Source: S5-327 sp965116015
GTDB taxonomy: Bacteria > Chloroflexota > Dehalococcoidia > Lucifugimonadales > Australimonadaceae
Assembly (NCBI GenBank): GCA_965116015.1
Contig: OZ220477.1
Span: 1,426,001 to 1,490,000, forward strand
Direction of reading: 5' to 3'
Length of the DNA: 64,000 bases
In this document: positions 57,030 through 64,000 of the stretch, piece by piece
Numbering within the stretch: the first letter of the stretch is position 1
Layout of the letters: each line of letters starts with the position of its first letter
Notes under the pieces: generated by a model
Databases searched by the model: none
What the model was told of the DNA's origin: nothing
What the model saw: only the letters and a program-made list of their open reading frames with translations
Made by a program: the position numbers and the translations under genes

Positions 57030-58049
57030 ATGGGCGCTGTATCTCCTGACGATATTGCCGCGCTGCGCGACTGCGCTCTGGAGGCGCTGGAGGGCGCCGA
57101 CACGCTCGAGGCGGTCGAGGCGTGGCGGATCAGGAATCTGGGGCGGTCTGGGGTTCTGACGCAGGCGCTTCGGGGCGTTTCGGGGCTGCCTCCTGAGGCG
57201 CGGCGGGCTGTGGGGGCTGCGGGGAACGCGGCGAAGGCTGAGCTCGAAGAGCGGATGGCGGCGCGGCGCGGGGCCATCGAGGCGGCGCGGGGAGGGTCGG
57301 CGGGGAGCGAGGCCATCGACGTTACGCTGCCGGGGAGGATTCCGGCGATCGGGCGGCGCCATCCGTCGACTATTGTTATTCGGGAGATCTGCGGCATTTT
57401 CCAGAGGATGGGGTTTCAGGTGGTTGAGGGTCCGGAGGTTGAGTGGGACAGGTATAACTTTGAGATGCTCAACATTCCGCGGGATCATCCGGCGCGCGAT
57501 ATGTTCGATACGTTCTGGCTCGACACGAACCGCACGGAGGACGGGGGGTTCACTACGCTGCTGCGGACGCATACGTCGCCGATGCAGGCGCGGGTGATGG
57601 AGGGTCAGGAGCCTCCTGTGCGGGTTATTGTTCCGGGGAAGTGTTACCGGTATGAGGCGACGGACGCTACGCATGAGTCGCAGTTTCATCAGATCGAGGG
57701 GCTGGCGGTGGACAAGGGGGTTACGTTCGCGAATCTGAAGCACACGCTTTATGAGTTTGCGCGGCAGATGTTCGGGCCGGAGACGGAGGTGCGGTTCCGT
57801 TGCGATTACTTTCCTTTTGTTGAGCCTGGCGTTGATATGTCGATCGAGTGGCGTGGGGATTGGCTGGAGATACTGGGGGCGGGGATGGTGCATCCGAATG
57901 TGCTGAGGGCGTCGGGTTACGATCCTGCGGTTTACTCCGGGTTTGCGTTCGGGATGGGGCCGGAGCGTATTGCGATGCTGAAGTATGGCATCAGCGATGT
58001 GCGGCACTTCCTTTCGAACGACATTCGTTTCCTGCGGCAGTTCAGGTAG
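57030..58049 (+). CDS. pheS: Phenylalanine--tRNA ligase alpha subunit
   Basis: 339 residues from the ATG at 57030. The N-terminal coiled-coil arm (ALEGADTLEAVEAWRIRNLG) leads to the class II catalytic core: HPSTIVIREICGIFQRMGF, FDTFWLDTNR, TTLLRTHTSPMQARVM, QFHQIEGLAVDKG, FRCDYFPFVEPGVDM and AFGMGPERIAMLKYGI. It forms the a2b2 enzyme with PheT, whose gene is 20 kb away. Codon use differs from pheT: many codons end in G or T, in line with the G-rich + strand of this part of the window. Confidence 0.96.
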   Translation: MGAVSPDDIAALRDCALEALEGADTLEAVEAWRIRNLGRSGVLTQALRGVSGLPPEARRAVGAAGNAAKAELEERMAARRGAIEAARGGSAGSEAIDVTLPGRIPAIGRRHPSTIVIREICGIFQRMGFQVVEGPEVEWDRYNFEMLNIPRDHPARDMFDTFWLDTNRTEDGGFTTLLRTHTSPMQARVMEGQEPPVRVIVPGKCYRYEATDATHESQFHQIEGLAVDKGVTFANLKHTLYEFARQMFGPETEVRFRCDYFPFVEPGVDMSIEWRGDWLEILGAGMVHPNVLRASGYDPAVYSGFAFGMGPERIAMLKYGISDVRHFLSNDIRFLRQFR

Positions 58050-58083
58050 TTCTGGCGGGGGTTCGCGCCCGTTTCGTGGGGGC

Positions 58084-58225
58084 TTAGGGAGCGCAACGTC
58101 CCTCTCGTCCCTCTCCGCGCGGTCTCCGGTCGGTGGAGGAGGGGCGCGGGGCGCTTGTTGGGGAGTTGTTCACGCGCCCCGCCCTCTCCGTTTGGGGAGG
58201 GTTCGCGGGATGAGGGACGTTTGCT
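58084..58225. repeat. Nested inverted-repeat element between convergent pheS and bicupin gene
   Basis: Outer arms GCAACGTCCCTC (58093-58104) and GAGGGACGTTTGC (58212-58224) are complementary apart from one extra base. Inside, GCGGGGCGC (58146-58154) pairs with GCGCCCCGC (58174-58182), and CCCTCTCCGTTTGGGGAGGG forms a further hairpin near 58182-58201. It lies between two 3' ends and may act as a bidirectional terminator, or be a small mobile palindromic unit. Confidence 0.55.
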
Positions 58226-58253
58226 TTTGCGCTCGACGGGATGAGGCGCGGGT

Positions 58254-59429
58254 TTAGTCGTAGTCTTGGAGCATTCCTTTTTTGTTTTCGGGGCCGGGGA
58301 CGCCGGTGCAGGCGGGGATCAGGTTTTTCATACGGCATTCCTGGCCGTGCTTGCGGAGCTCTTCTTCGAAGATTTCGTGGACGCGGGGGGCTTCGTCTTC
58401 GTATTCGAGCTGGATGCCGCCTTCTTTGATGCTGACCATTGCGCGGAGCTCGCTGCGGCGGGCGGGGTCGTTTACGCCGCGCTCGTAGGTGTACTTGCGG
58501 GAGTTCGAGGGGCTCATATTGATGTAGCGGGCGGGGGTGGTCCCGACGTTGAAGTGCTGGTGGAAGTACTCGTTGTAGGAGTCCTGGGTGGGGAGGTAGA
58601 GGCTTCCTTTTTGCCAGTCGGCTTTGACGAGGTCGGACATATCTTCGTTTTTCCAGACGAGGGCGAAGCCGTCGCCGCCGGTGATGAGGAGGTGGGCTCC
58701 GGGGCCGTGGCGGTGGGCTTTCTTGTAGGTTCCGACGGGGAATTCCGAGATGTGGGAGGAGACGGTGTTGTCGGCGAGGGAGAGCATGACGTTGGTGCCG
58801 CCGGCGCCGCGTTCGGACCAGTCGGGCATTGGCATGTTTGCGGCGTCGGGGAGGAAGTTTGTTTCCCAGACGCGGCCTTTGTACATCATTCCGGAGCCGG
58901 AGGCCCATCCTTCTTCGGCGTTGAGGCGATCGGGGAAGACGTAGGGGTTGTTCCAGATGAAGTCGGGGGTGATGAATTTGCGGAGCATGCTGGGGAGGTT
59001 GGTGACGGAGACCATTCGGGTTGGTTCGGAGCCGCTGCCGTTGAAGTGCTGGAACCAGGCGTTCATAGGGATTGAGAAGTAGGCGCCCTCGGCCCATTCG
59101 AAGGTTTGCTTTTTGGCTTCGTCGTACCAGACGGAGGTTGCTCCGCGGCCGCTGAGGATGTAGATGACCTCGTTGTACATATGGCGTTCGGGGTTGGTTT
59201 TGCCTGCGGGGCCTACCTCGACGACGTGTTCGTCTGTTCCTTCGTCGCCGTCGAGGTAGACGACTGCGCCGTTGCAGCCTTTGCGGGGCCAGTAGTCGAG
59301 TTCGAGGGTGAAGAGGTCTTTGATGTAGAGGCCGCCGTGGAGTTTGGCGCCTTCGTCCTGTTGCCATTCTTCGTAGGTGTCGATGCGTTCGAAGACGGGG
59401 GCTGCTGCTGGGTCGTAGTTCGTGGTCAT
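58254..59429 (-). CDS. Two-cupin-domain protein (bicupin dioxygenase-like)
   Basis: 391 residues. First cupin around 80-145: NPERHMYNEVIYILSGRG with EWAEGAYFSIPMNAWFQHFN. Second cupin around 225-300: FPVGTYKKAHRHGPGAHLLI with GSLYLPTQDSYNEYFHQHFN. The HRH and the later His/Glu positions suit a metal-binding site in the second domain. The architecture resembles gentisate 1,2-dioxygenase and related aromatic-ring-cleaving or sensing bicupins; the substrate is unknown. The gene stands alone and converges with pheS. No signal peptide. Confidence 0.85.
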   Translation of the reverse strand: MTTNYDPAAAPVFERIDTYEEWQQDEGAKLHGGLYIKDLFTLELDYWPRKGCNGAVVYLDGDEGTDEHVVEVGPAGKTNPERHMYNEVIYILSGRGATSVWYDEAKKQTFEWAEGAYFSIPMNAWFQHFNGSGSEPTRMVSVTNLPSMLRKFITPDFIWNNPYVFPDRLNAEEGWASGSGMMYKGRVWETNFLPDAANMPMPDWSERGAGGTNVMLSLADNTVSSHISEFPVGTYKKAHRHGPGAHLLITGGDGFALVWKNEDMSDLVKADWQKGSLYLPTQDSYNEYFHQHFNVGTTPARYINMSPSNSRKYTYERGVNDPARRSELRAMVSIKEGGIQLEYEDEAPRVHEIFEEELRKHGQECRMKNLIPACTGVPGPENKKGMLQDYD

Positions 59430-59636
59430 CAGGCTCCTCCGCTATAGGGTTCCGGCGCGCAGCCGGGCCGCGCGAGGCGGCAGTGGGAAGTTATCCGCCC
59501 TAGCGGGGCGCGTCAATCTGGGGTCAGGGGGCGCGGGGGAGCGTTGGTTCGGGGAGGGGAATTCGTGATTTGTGTTTCATTTTGTGTCATTTTGTGTCGT
59601 TCAGGCGTGAACGGGGCGGCGGCGCGACACCGCTGC

Positions 59637-59700
59637 GGGTCTATTTGAGACGGGAATGGGTCTGGTTTGACACCGAAATGGGTCTGGTTTGCTACAGGGC
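59637..59700. repeat. Three tandem ~22-bp repeats (GGGTCTnnTTTG)
   Basis: GGGTCT followed by (AT or GG)TTTG starts at 59637, 59658 and 59680. The second and third copies share 15 identical bases (AATGGGTCTGGTTTG at 59655-59669 and 59677-59691). A period of 21-22 bp equals two helical turns, so a regulator could bind all copies on one face of the DNA. Confidence 0.6.
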
Positions 59701-59862
59701 GGGACGCTCTGTTCGGGGCTGCCCTAGGAGCCGGCGGGAGGGCTGCGCGGCACAGCGGGCGGGGGATCATCGTAGCGGGAGGGGGGTTGTCCGCGCTATA
59801 GGGGGATGTCGTAGGGGGGTGAGCTGGCTTGCCCTGCAGGAGCGCACGGCGCGGACGGCGTT

Positions 59863-59948
59863 TTTCCTCGCTCCGTGGGAGAGGGCGGCACTCCCAGCGC
59901 AGGGGCGGGCAACACGCCATAGCTTCCTCGCTCCGTGGGAGGGGGCGG
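59863..59948. repeat. Two copies of a 25-bp repeat, 60-bp period
   Basis: TTCCTCGCTCCGTGGGAG is followed by (A/G)GGGCGG at 59864 and again at 59924; only one base differs over 25. The CTCC...GGGAG part can form a small hairpin. The second copy ends about 44 bases before the start of the HdrDE-like gene. Confidence 0.6.
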
Positions 59949-59992
59949 GGCTGCTAAACTCTCGGCGATCTTAAGTGCGCTGAGGTTTTTCT

Positions 59993-62083
59993 TTGCCTCC
60001 TGAGCTGAATGGGCGGTTGGATTTCTGGAATATCGGGTATCCGTTAGGGGCGCTTGTGTATCTTGTGGGGGTGGTGTCCGCCGGGGCGGTGGCGTGGGCG
60101 CTCTGGCGACGGTCGCGCTATTGGCGGCTGGGGAAGCGGAATCCGGATGTGGGGCCGTGGGGGCGGAGGGTTGTGTCGGCGCTTGGGTCGCTCTTTACGG
60201 ATGCGGCAGGGCATCGGCGGTTCGTGAGTCATGAGCGGTATCCGGGGGCGATGCATTTTCTGATTTTCTGGGGTATGGCGATATTGTTCGTGGCGACGAG
60301 CCTGGATGCGGTGGAGTTCAACGCGGAGAGGTGGTTCGGGTGGCATCTGGCGAGCCGAAGGGCAACGGTGCAGCTGGAGCTGGTGTGGGACATCGGGGGG
60401 ATGATGTTGATTGGGGGGGTGGGGCTGGCGGCATACCGTCGCTATGTGATCCGGCCGCCGCGGTTGAATACGATGCTGGAGAACGGGGCGCTGCTGGGGC
60501 TGTTGCTGAGCATGGCTCTGTCGGGGTTCGTGCTGCAGTCGCTGCGGATGGCGGCGACGGAGCTGGAGCCGTCGAGCGATCTTTATAGTGTGGGGTCGGC
60601 GTACTGGTCGCCGTTTTCTTATGTGATTGCGGTGGGGATTCGGGCTACGGGGGCGACGGTTTATGCGATGGAGGCGGCGCATTTCTGGCTGTGGTGGGGT
60701 CATGCTGCGCTGATGTCGGCGACGTTTGTGTACGCGGCGTGGCGGTTCGGGCCTCTGATGCATATTTTCGTGAGCCCGTTGAATCTGGCGCTGCGCTCGT
60801 CGGTGACGCGGCCCAAGGGGGCGCTGCGTCCTATGGGGAATCTTGAGGAGCTGGAGGCGTTCGGGGCGGGGGAGATTACGCAGCTTACGTCGAAGCAGTT
60901 GCTTGATTACGATTCGTGCACGAATTGCGGTCGGTGCGAGGATCAGTGCCCGGCGTGGCGGAGCGGGAAGCCGCTTTCGCCGAGGAAGCTGGTGCAGGAC
61001 GCGAAGGCGTATATGGAGGAGCGGGCGCCCAGGCTGCTGGCGGAGGGGGCGGAGGCGGCGGCTCCTGAGGCGGGGCGCGATCTTGTTCATGGTTTTGTGG
61101 GGGTAGACGCGCTGTGGTCGTGCACGACGTGCCGGGCGTGCATGGAGGCGTGTCCGGCGTTCGTGGAGCACATTGATTCGATTGTTGATATGCGTCGTTA
61201 TCTGACGATGGAGGAGGGGGCTGTTCCGGAGGCGGCGATGGGGGCTTTGAGTTCGATGGAGCAGCGGGGGCATCCGTGGCGTGGGTCGCAGGCGACGCGG
61301 GTTGATTGGATGGAGGGTACGGGGGCTGTGACGATGGCGGATGATTCGGAGTGCGAGTTGTTGTTGTGGGTGGGGTGCGCGTCGGCTCTGGATAGTCGGG
61401 GTCAGCAGGGGGCGCGGGCGATGGCGTCGATACTGAGGCTTGCGGGTGTGAAGTATCGCGTGCTGGGGAATGAGGAGACGTGCACGGGTGATCCGGCGCG
61501 GCGTTTGGGGAACGAGTATCTGTATGGGATGATGGCGGAGCAGAATATCGAGACGTTACGGGGTTACGGGGTTCGGAAAGTTGTGACGCTCTGTCCGCAT
61601 TGTTTCAACACTATGAAGAATGAGTATCCGCAGTTTGGGGGGGATTTCGAGGTTGCGCATTATACGGAGTTGGTGGCGCAGTTGTTGCGGGAGGGGCGAA
61701 TCAAGCCGAAGAGGGCTGTGCCGCTATCGGTTGCGTATCATGATTCGTGCTATCTGGGGCGGCACAATGATATCTACGAGGCTCCGCGGGAGATTGCGCG
61801 GGCGATTCCTGGTTTGCGTCTTACGGAGATGGGGGATGGGCGTTGCCGTGAGCGCGGGTTCTGCTGCGGGGCGGGCGGGGGCAGGATGTGGATGGAGGAG
61901 CAGGGGACGCGGGTAAGTCATATACGAACTGATCATTTTCTTGAGACGGGGGCTGATGTTGTGGGAGTGTCGTGCCCGTTCTGCTTGCAGATGCTGGAGG
62001 AGGGGGTCGCCGCCAAGGGTGAGGATGGGGGGAAGTCGGCGAAGGATCTGCTCGAATTGCTTGCGGAGTCTTTGGGGGAGTAA
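59993..62083 (+). CDS. HdrDE-like membrane protein: haem-binding membrane domain + Fe-S/CCG oxidoreductase
   Basis: 696 residues from a TTG start with TGAGG upstream. The N-terminal 260 residues hold about five membrane helices with histidines suited to haem b (ERYPGAMHFLIFWGM, FWLWWGHAALMSA), like NarI/HdrE. Two [4Fe-4S] motifs follow: CTNCGRCEDQCP and CTTCRACMEACP. Then two CCG (cysteine-rich) domains: CTGDPARRLGNEY with CPHCFNTMKNEYP, and YHDSCYLGRHNDIYEAPR with GFCCGAGGGRMWMEE and CPFCLQM. This is the membrane-bound electron-transfer family related to HdrDE. It probably links menaquinone with a soluble partner. The gene stands alone. Confidence 0.92.
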   Translation: MPPELNGRLDFWNIGYPLGALVYLVGVVSAGAVAWALWRRSRYWRLGKRNPDVGPWGRRVVSALGSLFTDAAGHRRFVSHERYPGAMHFLIFWGMAILFVATSLDAVEFNAERWFGWHLASRRATVQLELVWDIGGMMLIGGVGLAAYRRYVIRPPRLNTMLENGALLGLLLSMALSGFVLQSLRMAATELEPSSDLYSVGSAYWSPFSYVIAVGIRATGATVYAMEAAHFWLWWGHAALMSATFVYAAWRFGPLMHIFVSPLNLALRSSVTRPKGALRPMGNLEELEAFGAGEITQLTSKQLLDYDSCTNCGRCEDQCPAWRSGKPLSPRKLVQDAKAYMEERAPRLLAEGAEAAAPEAGRDLVHGFVGVDALWSCTTCRACMEACPAFVEHIDSIVDMRRYLTMEEGAVPEAAMGALSSMEQRGHPWRGSQATRVDWMEGTGAVTMADDSECELLLWVGCASALDSRGQQGARAMASILRLAGVKYRVLGNEETCTGDPARRLGNEYLYGMMAEQNIETLRGYGVRKVVTLCPHCFNTMKNEYPQFGGDFEVAHYTELVAQLLREGRIKPKRAVPLSVAYHDSCYLGRHNDIYEAPREIARAIPGLRLTEMGDGRCRERGFCCGAGGGRMWMEEQGTRVSHIRTDHFLETGADVVGVSCPFCLQMLEEGVAAKGEDGGKSAKDLLELLAESLGE

Positions 62084-62231
62084 GGCGGGGGTTTCGTGCC
62101 GGCTTTCGTTTTCTGTTTGTTCTGTGTTTCCGCTCGCCGGCGTTACCGCGCGGGCTGAACAGAGCTCCCGTCCGCACGGAGCGGGCTAGGACGCGGATGG
62201 GAGCTTTGTTTGAGGCGTTGCGGCAGGGGGG

Positions 62232-63071
62232 CTACGGATCGTCGTCGAGTATGTCGGGGAGGGGGAAGTCGTCGAGGGAAGCGCCTGCTCCTACGAATTC
62301 GAGGATTGCGGGGGCGTCGTCGTCGAGTGCGGTTTCGGGGGGCGTCGCGGGGTCGGTTTCGGGTGGAGCGAGCTGGGGGGGTTCAGGTTCGGGGTTGGGT
62401 GGGAAGGAGACTTTGGAGCGCTGGCTTGGGTGCTGGTAGGTTTCGCGGAGGACTACGCGAACGGCGCCGTTGGTTTGGCCGGAGATTGCGCCGTCGTAGC
62501 GGTTGCCTCCGGCGATGAGGGATGCGAGTCTTCGCGCGACTTTGGGGGGGACGAGGCCGAGGCAGGCGCCGGAGGGGTCGATGGCGAGGAGCGTGGGTCC
62601 GTCGGGGAGGAGGGAGACGAGGGCGCCTGGGGAGAGGCGGGGAGCGTGGGCGGATGCGAGTAGGGTTACTTCGGCGCTTTTGCCGCTGTCGCCGGTGAAC
62701 ACTTTGGCGCTTACTCCGGGGCGCGCTGGGGGGTTGGGTTGAGCGGGGGCGGGCTGTTCGGAGGCCCAGTTGAGGCGCGCGACGTGGGATGCTGCGATGT
62801 CGTTGGCGGGGTCGATCTGGAGGGCGTTCTGGAATGTTTGGAGGGCTTCGTCGATGCGTCCTAGTTCGATGAGGGCTCTTCCGAGGCGGTTGAGGGCGGG
62901 GACGTTGTCTGGGCAAGCTTCGAGGATTTCGCGGTTGAGTTGCGCGGCTTCGGCCCATTTTCCTTCTGTGGCGAGGACGATTGAGGAGCGTGTTCGTTCT
63001 TTCAGCGCTCGGGCGTGTTCTGTTTCGCGATAGATCATAGTTTGCGCTCTGCTCTGACGACGGGGCGCCAT
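62232..63071 (-). CDS. TPR-repeat protein with acidic Pro-rich C-terminus
   Basis: 279 residues. Two tetratricopeptide-like repeats near the N-terminus (GKWAEAAQLNREILEACPDN, RIDEALQTFQNALQIDPAND). The middle (LSPGALVSLLPDGPTLLAID, LVPPKVARRLASLI) looks like a compact b-domain of unknown type. The end is Pro/Glu/Asp-rich. The start is uncertain: 63071 (MAPRRQ) or M12 at 63038 (MIYRETEH). It begins 4 bases after the stop of the CoA-binding gene, so they share a transcript. A protein-interaction role is likely. Confidence 0.7.
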   Translation of the reverse strand: MAPRRQSRAQTMIYRETEHARALKERTRSSIVLATEGKWAEAAQLNREILEACPDNVPALNRLGRALIELGRIDEALQTFQNALQIDPANDIAASHVARLNWASEQPAPAQPNPPARPGVSAKVFTGDSGKSAEVTLLASAHAPRLSPGALVSLLPDGPTLLAIDPSGACLGLVPPKVARRLASLIAGGNRYDGAISGQTNGAVRVVLRETYQHPSQRSKVSFPPNPEPEPPQLAPPETDPATPPETALDDDAPAILEFVGAGASLDDFPLPDILDDDP

Positions 63072-63075
63072 TTTG

Positions 63076-63498
63076 TTAGGTTTTTTGGTTGTTGCGCAAG
63101 GCTTTGAGTTCGATAGCCGTACATCTGTTCATAACGACGTCGAGTCCTGCGGCTTGCGCTTTGCGGGCGGCCTTTTCGTGTGAGATTCCCAGTTGCATCC
63201 AGACGCATGAGGCTCCGATCGCGATGGCGGCGTCGACAACGGGGGGGACATCGCTGGGTTTCCTGAAGATGTCGACGAGATCGATGGATTCTTGTACGTC
63301 CTCGAGTTTGCTGTATGGCGTCTCTCCGAGGACGGGGGCGGCGAGCATAGGGTTGACGGGGATGATGCGGCGTCCTTGCGATTGCAGGTATTGAGCGACG
63401 GTGTGGGAGGGGCGGTTCGGGCGGTCGGAGAGGCCGACGATAGCGATGACCTTGCTCCTGGCGAGGATTTTTTCGATGTCGGGGCGAGTGGGGGGCAT
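63076..63498 (-). CDS. CoA-binding domain protein (YccU family)
   Basis: 140 residues with a single CoA_binding Rossmann domain: VIAIVGLSDRPNRPSHTVAQYL, RRIIPVNPML, DIFRKPSDVPPVV, WMQLGISHEKAA and VMNRCTAIE. The length and motifs match YccU-type proteins. The ligand is thought to be CoA or a related nucleotide; the role is unclear. It is the first gene of a two-gene unit with the TPR protein. Confidence 0.9.
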   Translation of the reverse strand: MPPTRPDIEKILARSKVIAIVGLSDRPNRPSHTVAQYLQSQGRRIIPVNPMLAAPVLGETPYSKLEDVQESIDLVDIFRKPSDVPPVVDAAIAIGASCVWMQLGISHEKAARKAQAAGLDVVMNRCTAIELKALRNNQKT

Positions 63499-63834
63499 AG
63501 GCGCTCCCGGTGGTTCGGCGGGCGTGGAGTAGCTTGGGGGAGAGCGGCGACGGGGTCAATGAGTCAGGAGTGGATTTGCGGTGGGATTTCTGTCATTTTC
63601 CGGGGCGTCGTTCCCGCGCTTTTCATTTTCTTCTATCGTTCTATCGTTCGTTCTATCGTTTCCGTGGAATTGGGGGGAACGGGGTTGCTCGGCAGGAGCT
63701 TCCGTGTTCAGCGGGGATAGCGGGAGGCGTAGTCGCCCGCTAGGGTGCGGACGGTCGCGGGTATGCGAATGGCGAGTGGGCGCTGGTTCGTTGGTTGCGG
63801 TTGTTCGGGGGAGGCGCGTGGGATTCGGGGAGGG
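63499..63834. other. Gene-free stretch between lysC and CoA-binding gene
   Basis: No supported ORF. The only notable feature is a short tandem repeat at 63631-63660, where TTCTATCG occurs three times with a TTCG insertion before the third copy. Rest G-rich on the + strand. Promoter of the CoA-binding gene presumably lies here. Confidence 0.45.
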
Positions 63835-64000
63835 TTACTGCGCCTGGTCGAGCTGGAAGGCGTCGTGGAGGGCGCGCACTGCGGAGACGATGTGGTTTTC
63901 GTCGACGATGCAGGTGATGCGGATCTGCGATGTTGTGATCATTTCGATGTTCACTCCGGCCTTGGCGAGGGCGGAGAACATAAGGGATGCGACTCCGGGG
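63835..64000 (-). CDS. lysC: Aspartate kinase, C-terminal ACT domain (5' part outside window)
   Basis: The minus strand from 64000 reads PGVASLMFSALAKAGVNIEM, then ITTSQIRITCIVDENHIVSA and VRALHDAFQLDQAQ, and stops at TAA (63835-63837). This matches the last ACT repeat of aspartate kinase, including the SALAKAGVNIEMI(T/S)TS stretch that binds lysine or threonine for feedback control. Aspartate kinase opens the lysine, threonine and methionine pathway. Only 54 residues are visible. Confidence 0.85.
   Translation of the reverse strand, partial: PGVASLMFSALAKAGVNIEMITTSQIRITCIVDENHIVSAVRALHDAFQLDQAQ

Larger units (their letters stand above)
59430..59992. other. 563-base gene-free region between divergent bicupin and HdrDE-like genes
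   Basis: No supported ORF. It holds an A/T-rich block with a 10-bp tandem repeat TCATTTTGTG (59577-59596), three 22-bp repeats (59637-59700) and two copies of a 25-bp GC-rich repeat (59863-59948), each listed or described separately. Promoters of both flanking genes must be here. The repeats with TTTGACA-like cores are candidate regulator sites. Confidence 0.5.

Noticed and set aside
54524..57397. 957-codon open frame on the minus strand
   Set aside because: It runs through rdgB-moaA, hsp20 and the repeat array in a wrong frame; Ser/Pro/Arg composition comes from G-rich DNA. The real genes in this stretch are well supported in other frames.
56655..58007. 450-codon open frame opposite pheS and the repeat array
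   Set aside because: Low-complexity composition and antisense to pheS.
60044..61273. 409-codon open frame opposite the HdrDE-like gene
   Set aside because: Arg/Pro/His-rich, a by-product of high GC; the sense strand encodes clear Fe-S motifs.

Overview
This 64 kb window is a gene-dense, high-GC bacterial chromosome segment. I see no rRNA, tRNA, CRISPR array, transposase or phage structural gene. The housekeeping set (rpoB, rpoC, infC-rpmI-rplT, rpsT, hisS, pheS, pheT, prfA, prmC, der, plsY, sucCD, relA, pcrA) is bacterial. A form II CO-dehydrogenase-like hydroxylase, a menaquinone branch (menB, menA), catalase-peroxidase, rubrerythrin, a two-cupin protein and several lipoproteins point to an aerobic or microaerobic heterotroph. 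My best guess is Chloroflexota (Dehalococcoidia / SAR202-like); that is inference from gene content and no marker in the window proves it.

Layout. 1-3.6 kb: a molybdenum hydroxylase operon (2Fe-2S, molybdopterin and FAD subunits, the last cut by the window edge). 3.8-5.0 kb: a MetE-type methyltransferase without the N-terminal folate domain, then a frame-broken GIY-YIG-like remnant. 5.8-13.3 kb: rpsT, relA/spoT divergent from hisS, a Pro/Thr-rich lipoprotein with a degenerate trypsin-like domain, and prfA-prmC. 13.3-20.5 kb: a Lon-like protease, a frameshifted menB, menA, a VWA protein and an AAC(6')-like acetyltransferase. 20.6-28.9 kb: rpoC and rpoB behind a strong promoter with a leader that contains a 14-codon ORF. 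29-32.5 kb: rubrerythrin, katG and DUF3501. 32.6-34.9 kb: two overlapping thioredoxin-fold lipoprotein genes. 35-39.2 kb: pheT, moeA with a His-rich N-terminus, and an unknown gene. 39.3-46.2 kb: rplT, rpmI, infC (AUA start), plsY, der, argF, a small unknown gene, sucD and sucC. 46.3-50.3 kb: a sugar nucleotidyltransferase and two GT2 glycosyltransferases that flank a TcmP + Gp37/Gp68 (DUF5131) pair. 50.3-55.7 kb: pcrA and two unusual single-ORF fusions, RNase HI-MoaC and RdgB-MoaA. 55.7-64 kb: hsp20, a tandem-repeat array with an 18-G tract, pheS, a bicupin, an HdrDE-like membrane Fe-S protein, a TPR protein, a CoA-binding protein and the end of an aspartate kinase.

How it fits together. Molybdenum cofactor is a recurring theme: a Mo-hydroxylase user plus moaA, moaC and moeA are all here, two of them fused to nucleotide/nucleic-acid enzymes and the third carrying a histidine tail. 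Menaquinone synthesis, the HdrDE-like protein, katG, rubrerythrin and the thioredoxin-fold lipoproteins make a redox and oxidative-stress layer. The -10 hexamer TATACT recurs upstream of rpoB, relA, hisS, prfA, pheT, pheS and a glycosyltransferase, and relA and pheS look leaderless. Toward the right end the + strand becomes strikingly rich in G over C whatever the gene direction.

The best candidates for something undescribed are the TcmP/Gp37-Gp68 pair, the two Moco fusions, the degenerate-protease lipoprotein and the repeat-rich regulatory DNA between 55.7 and 60 kb.
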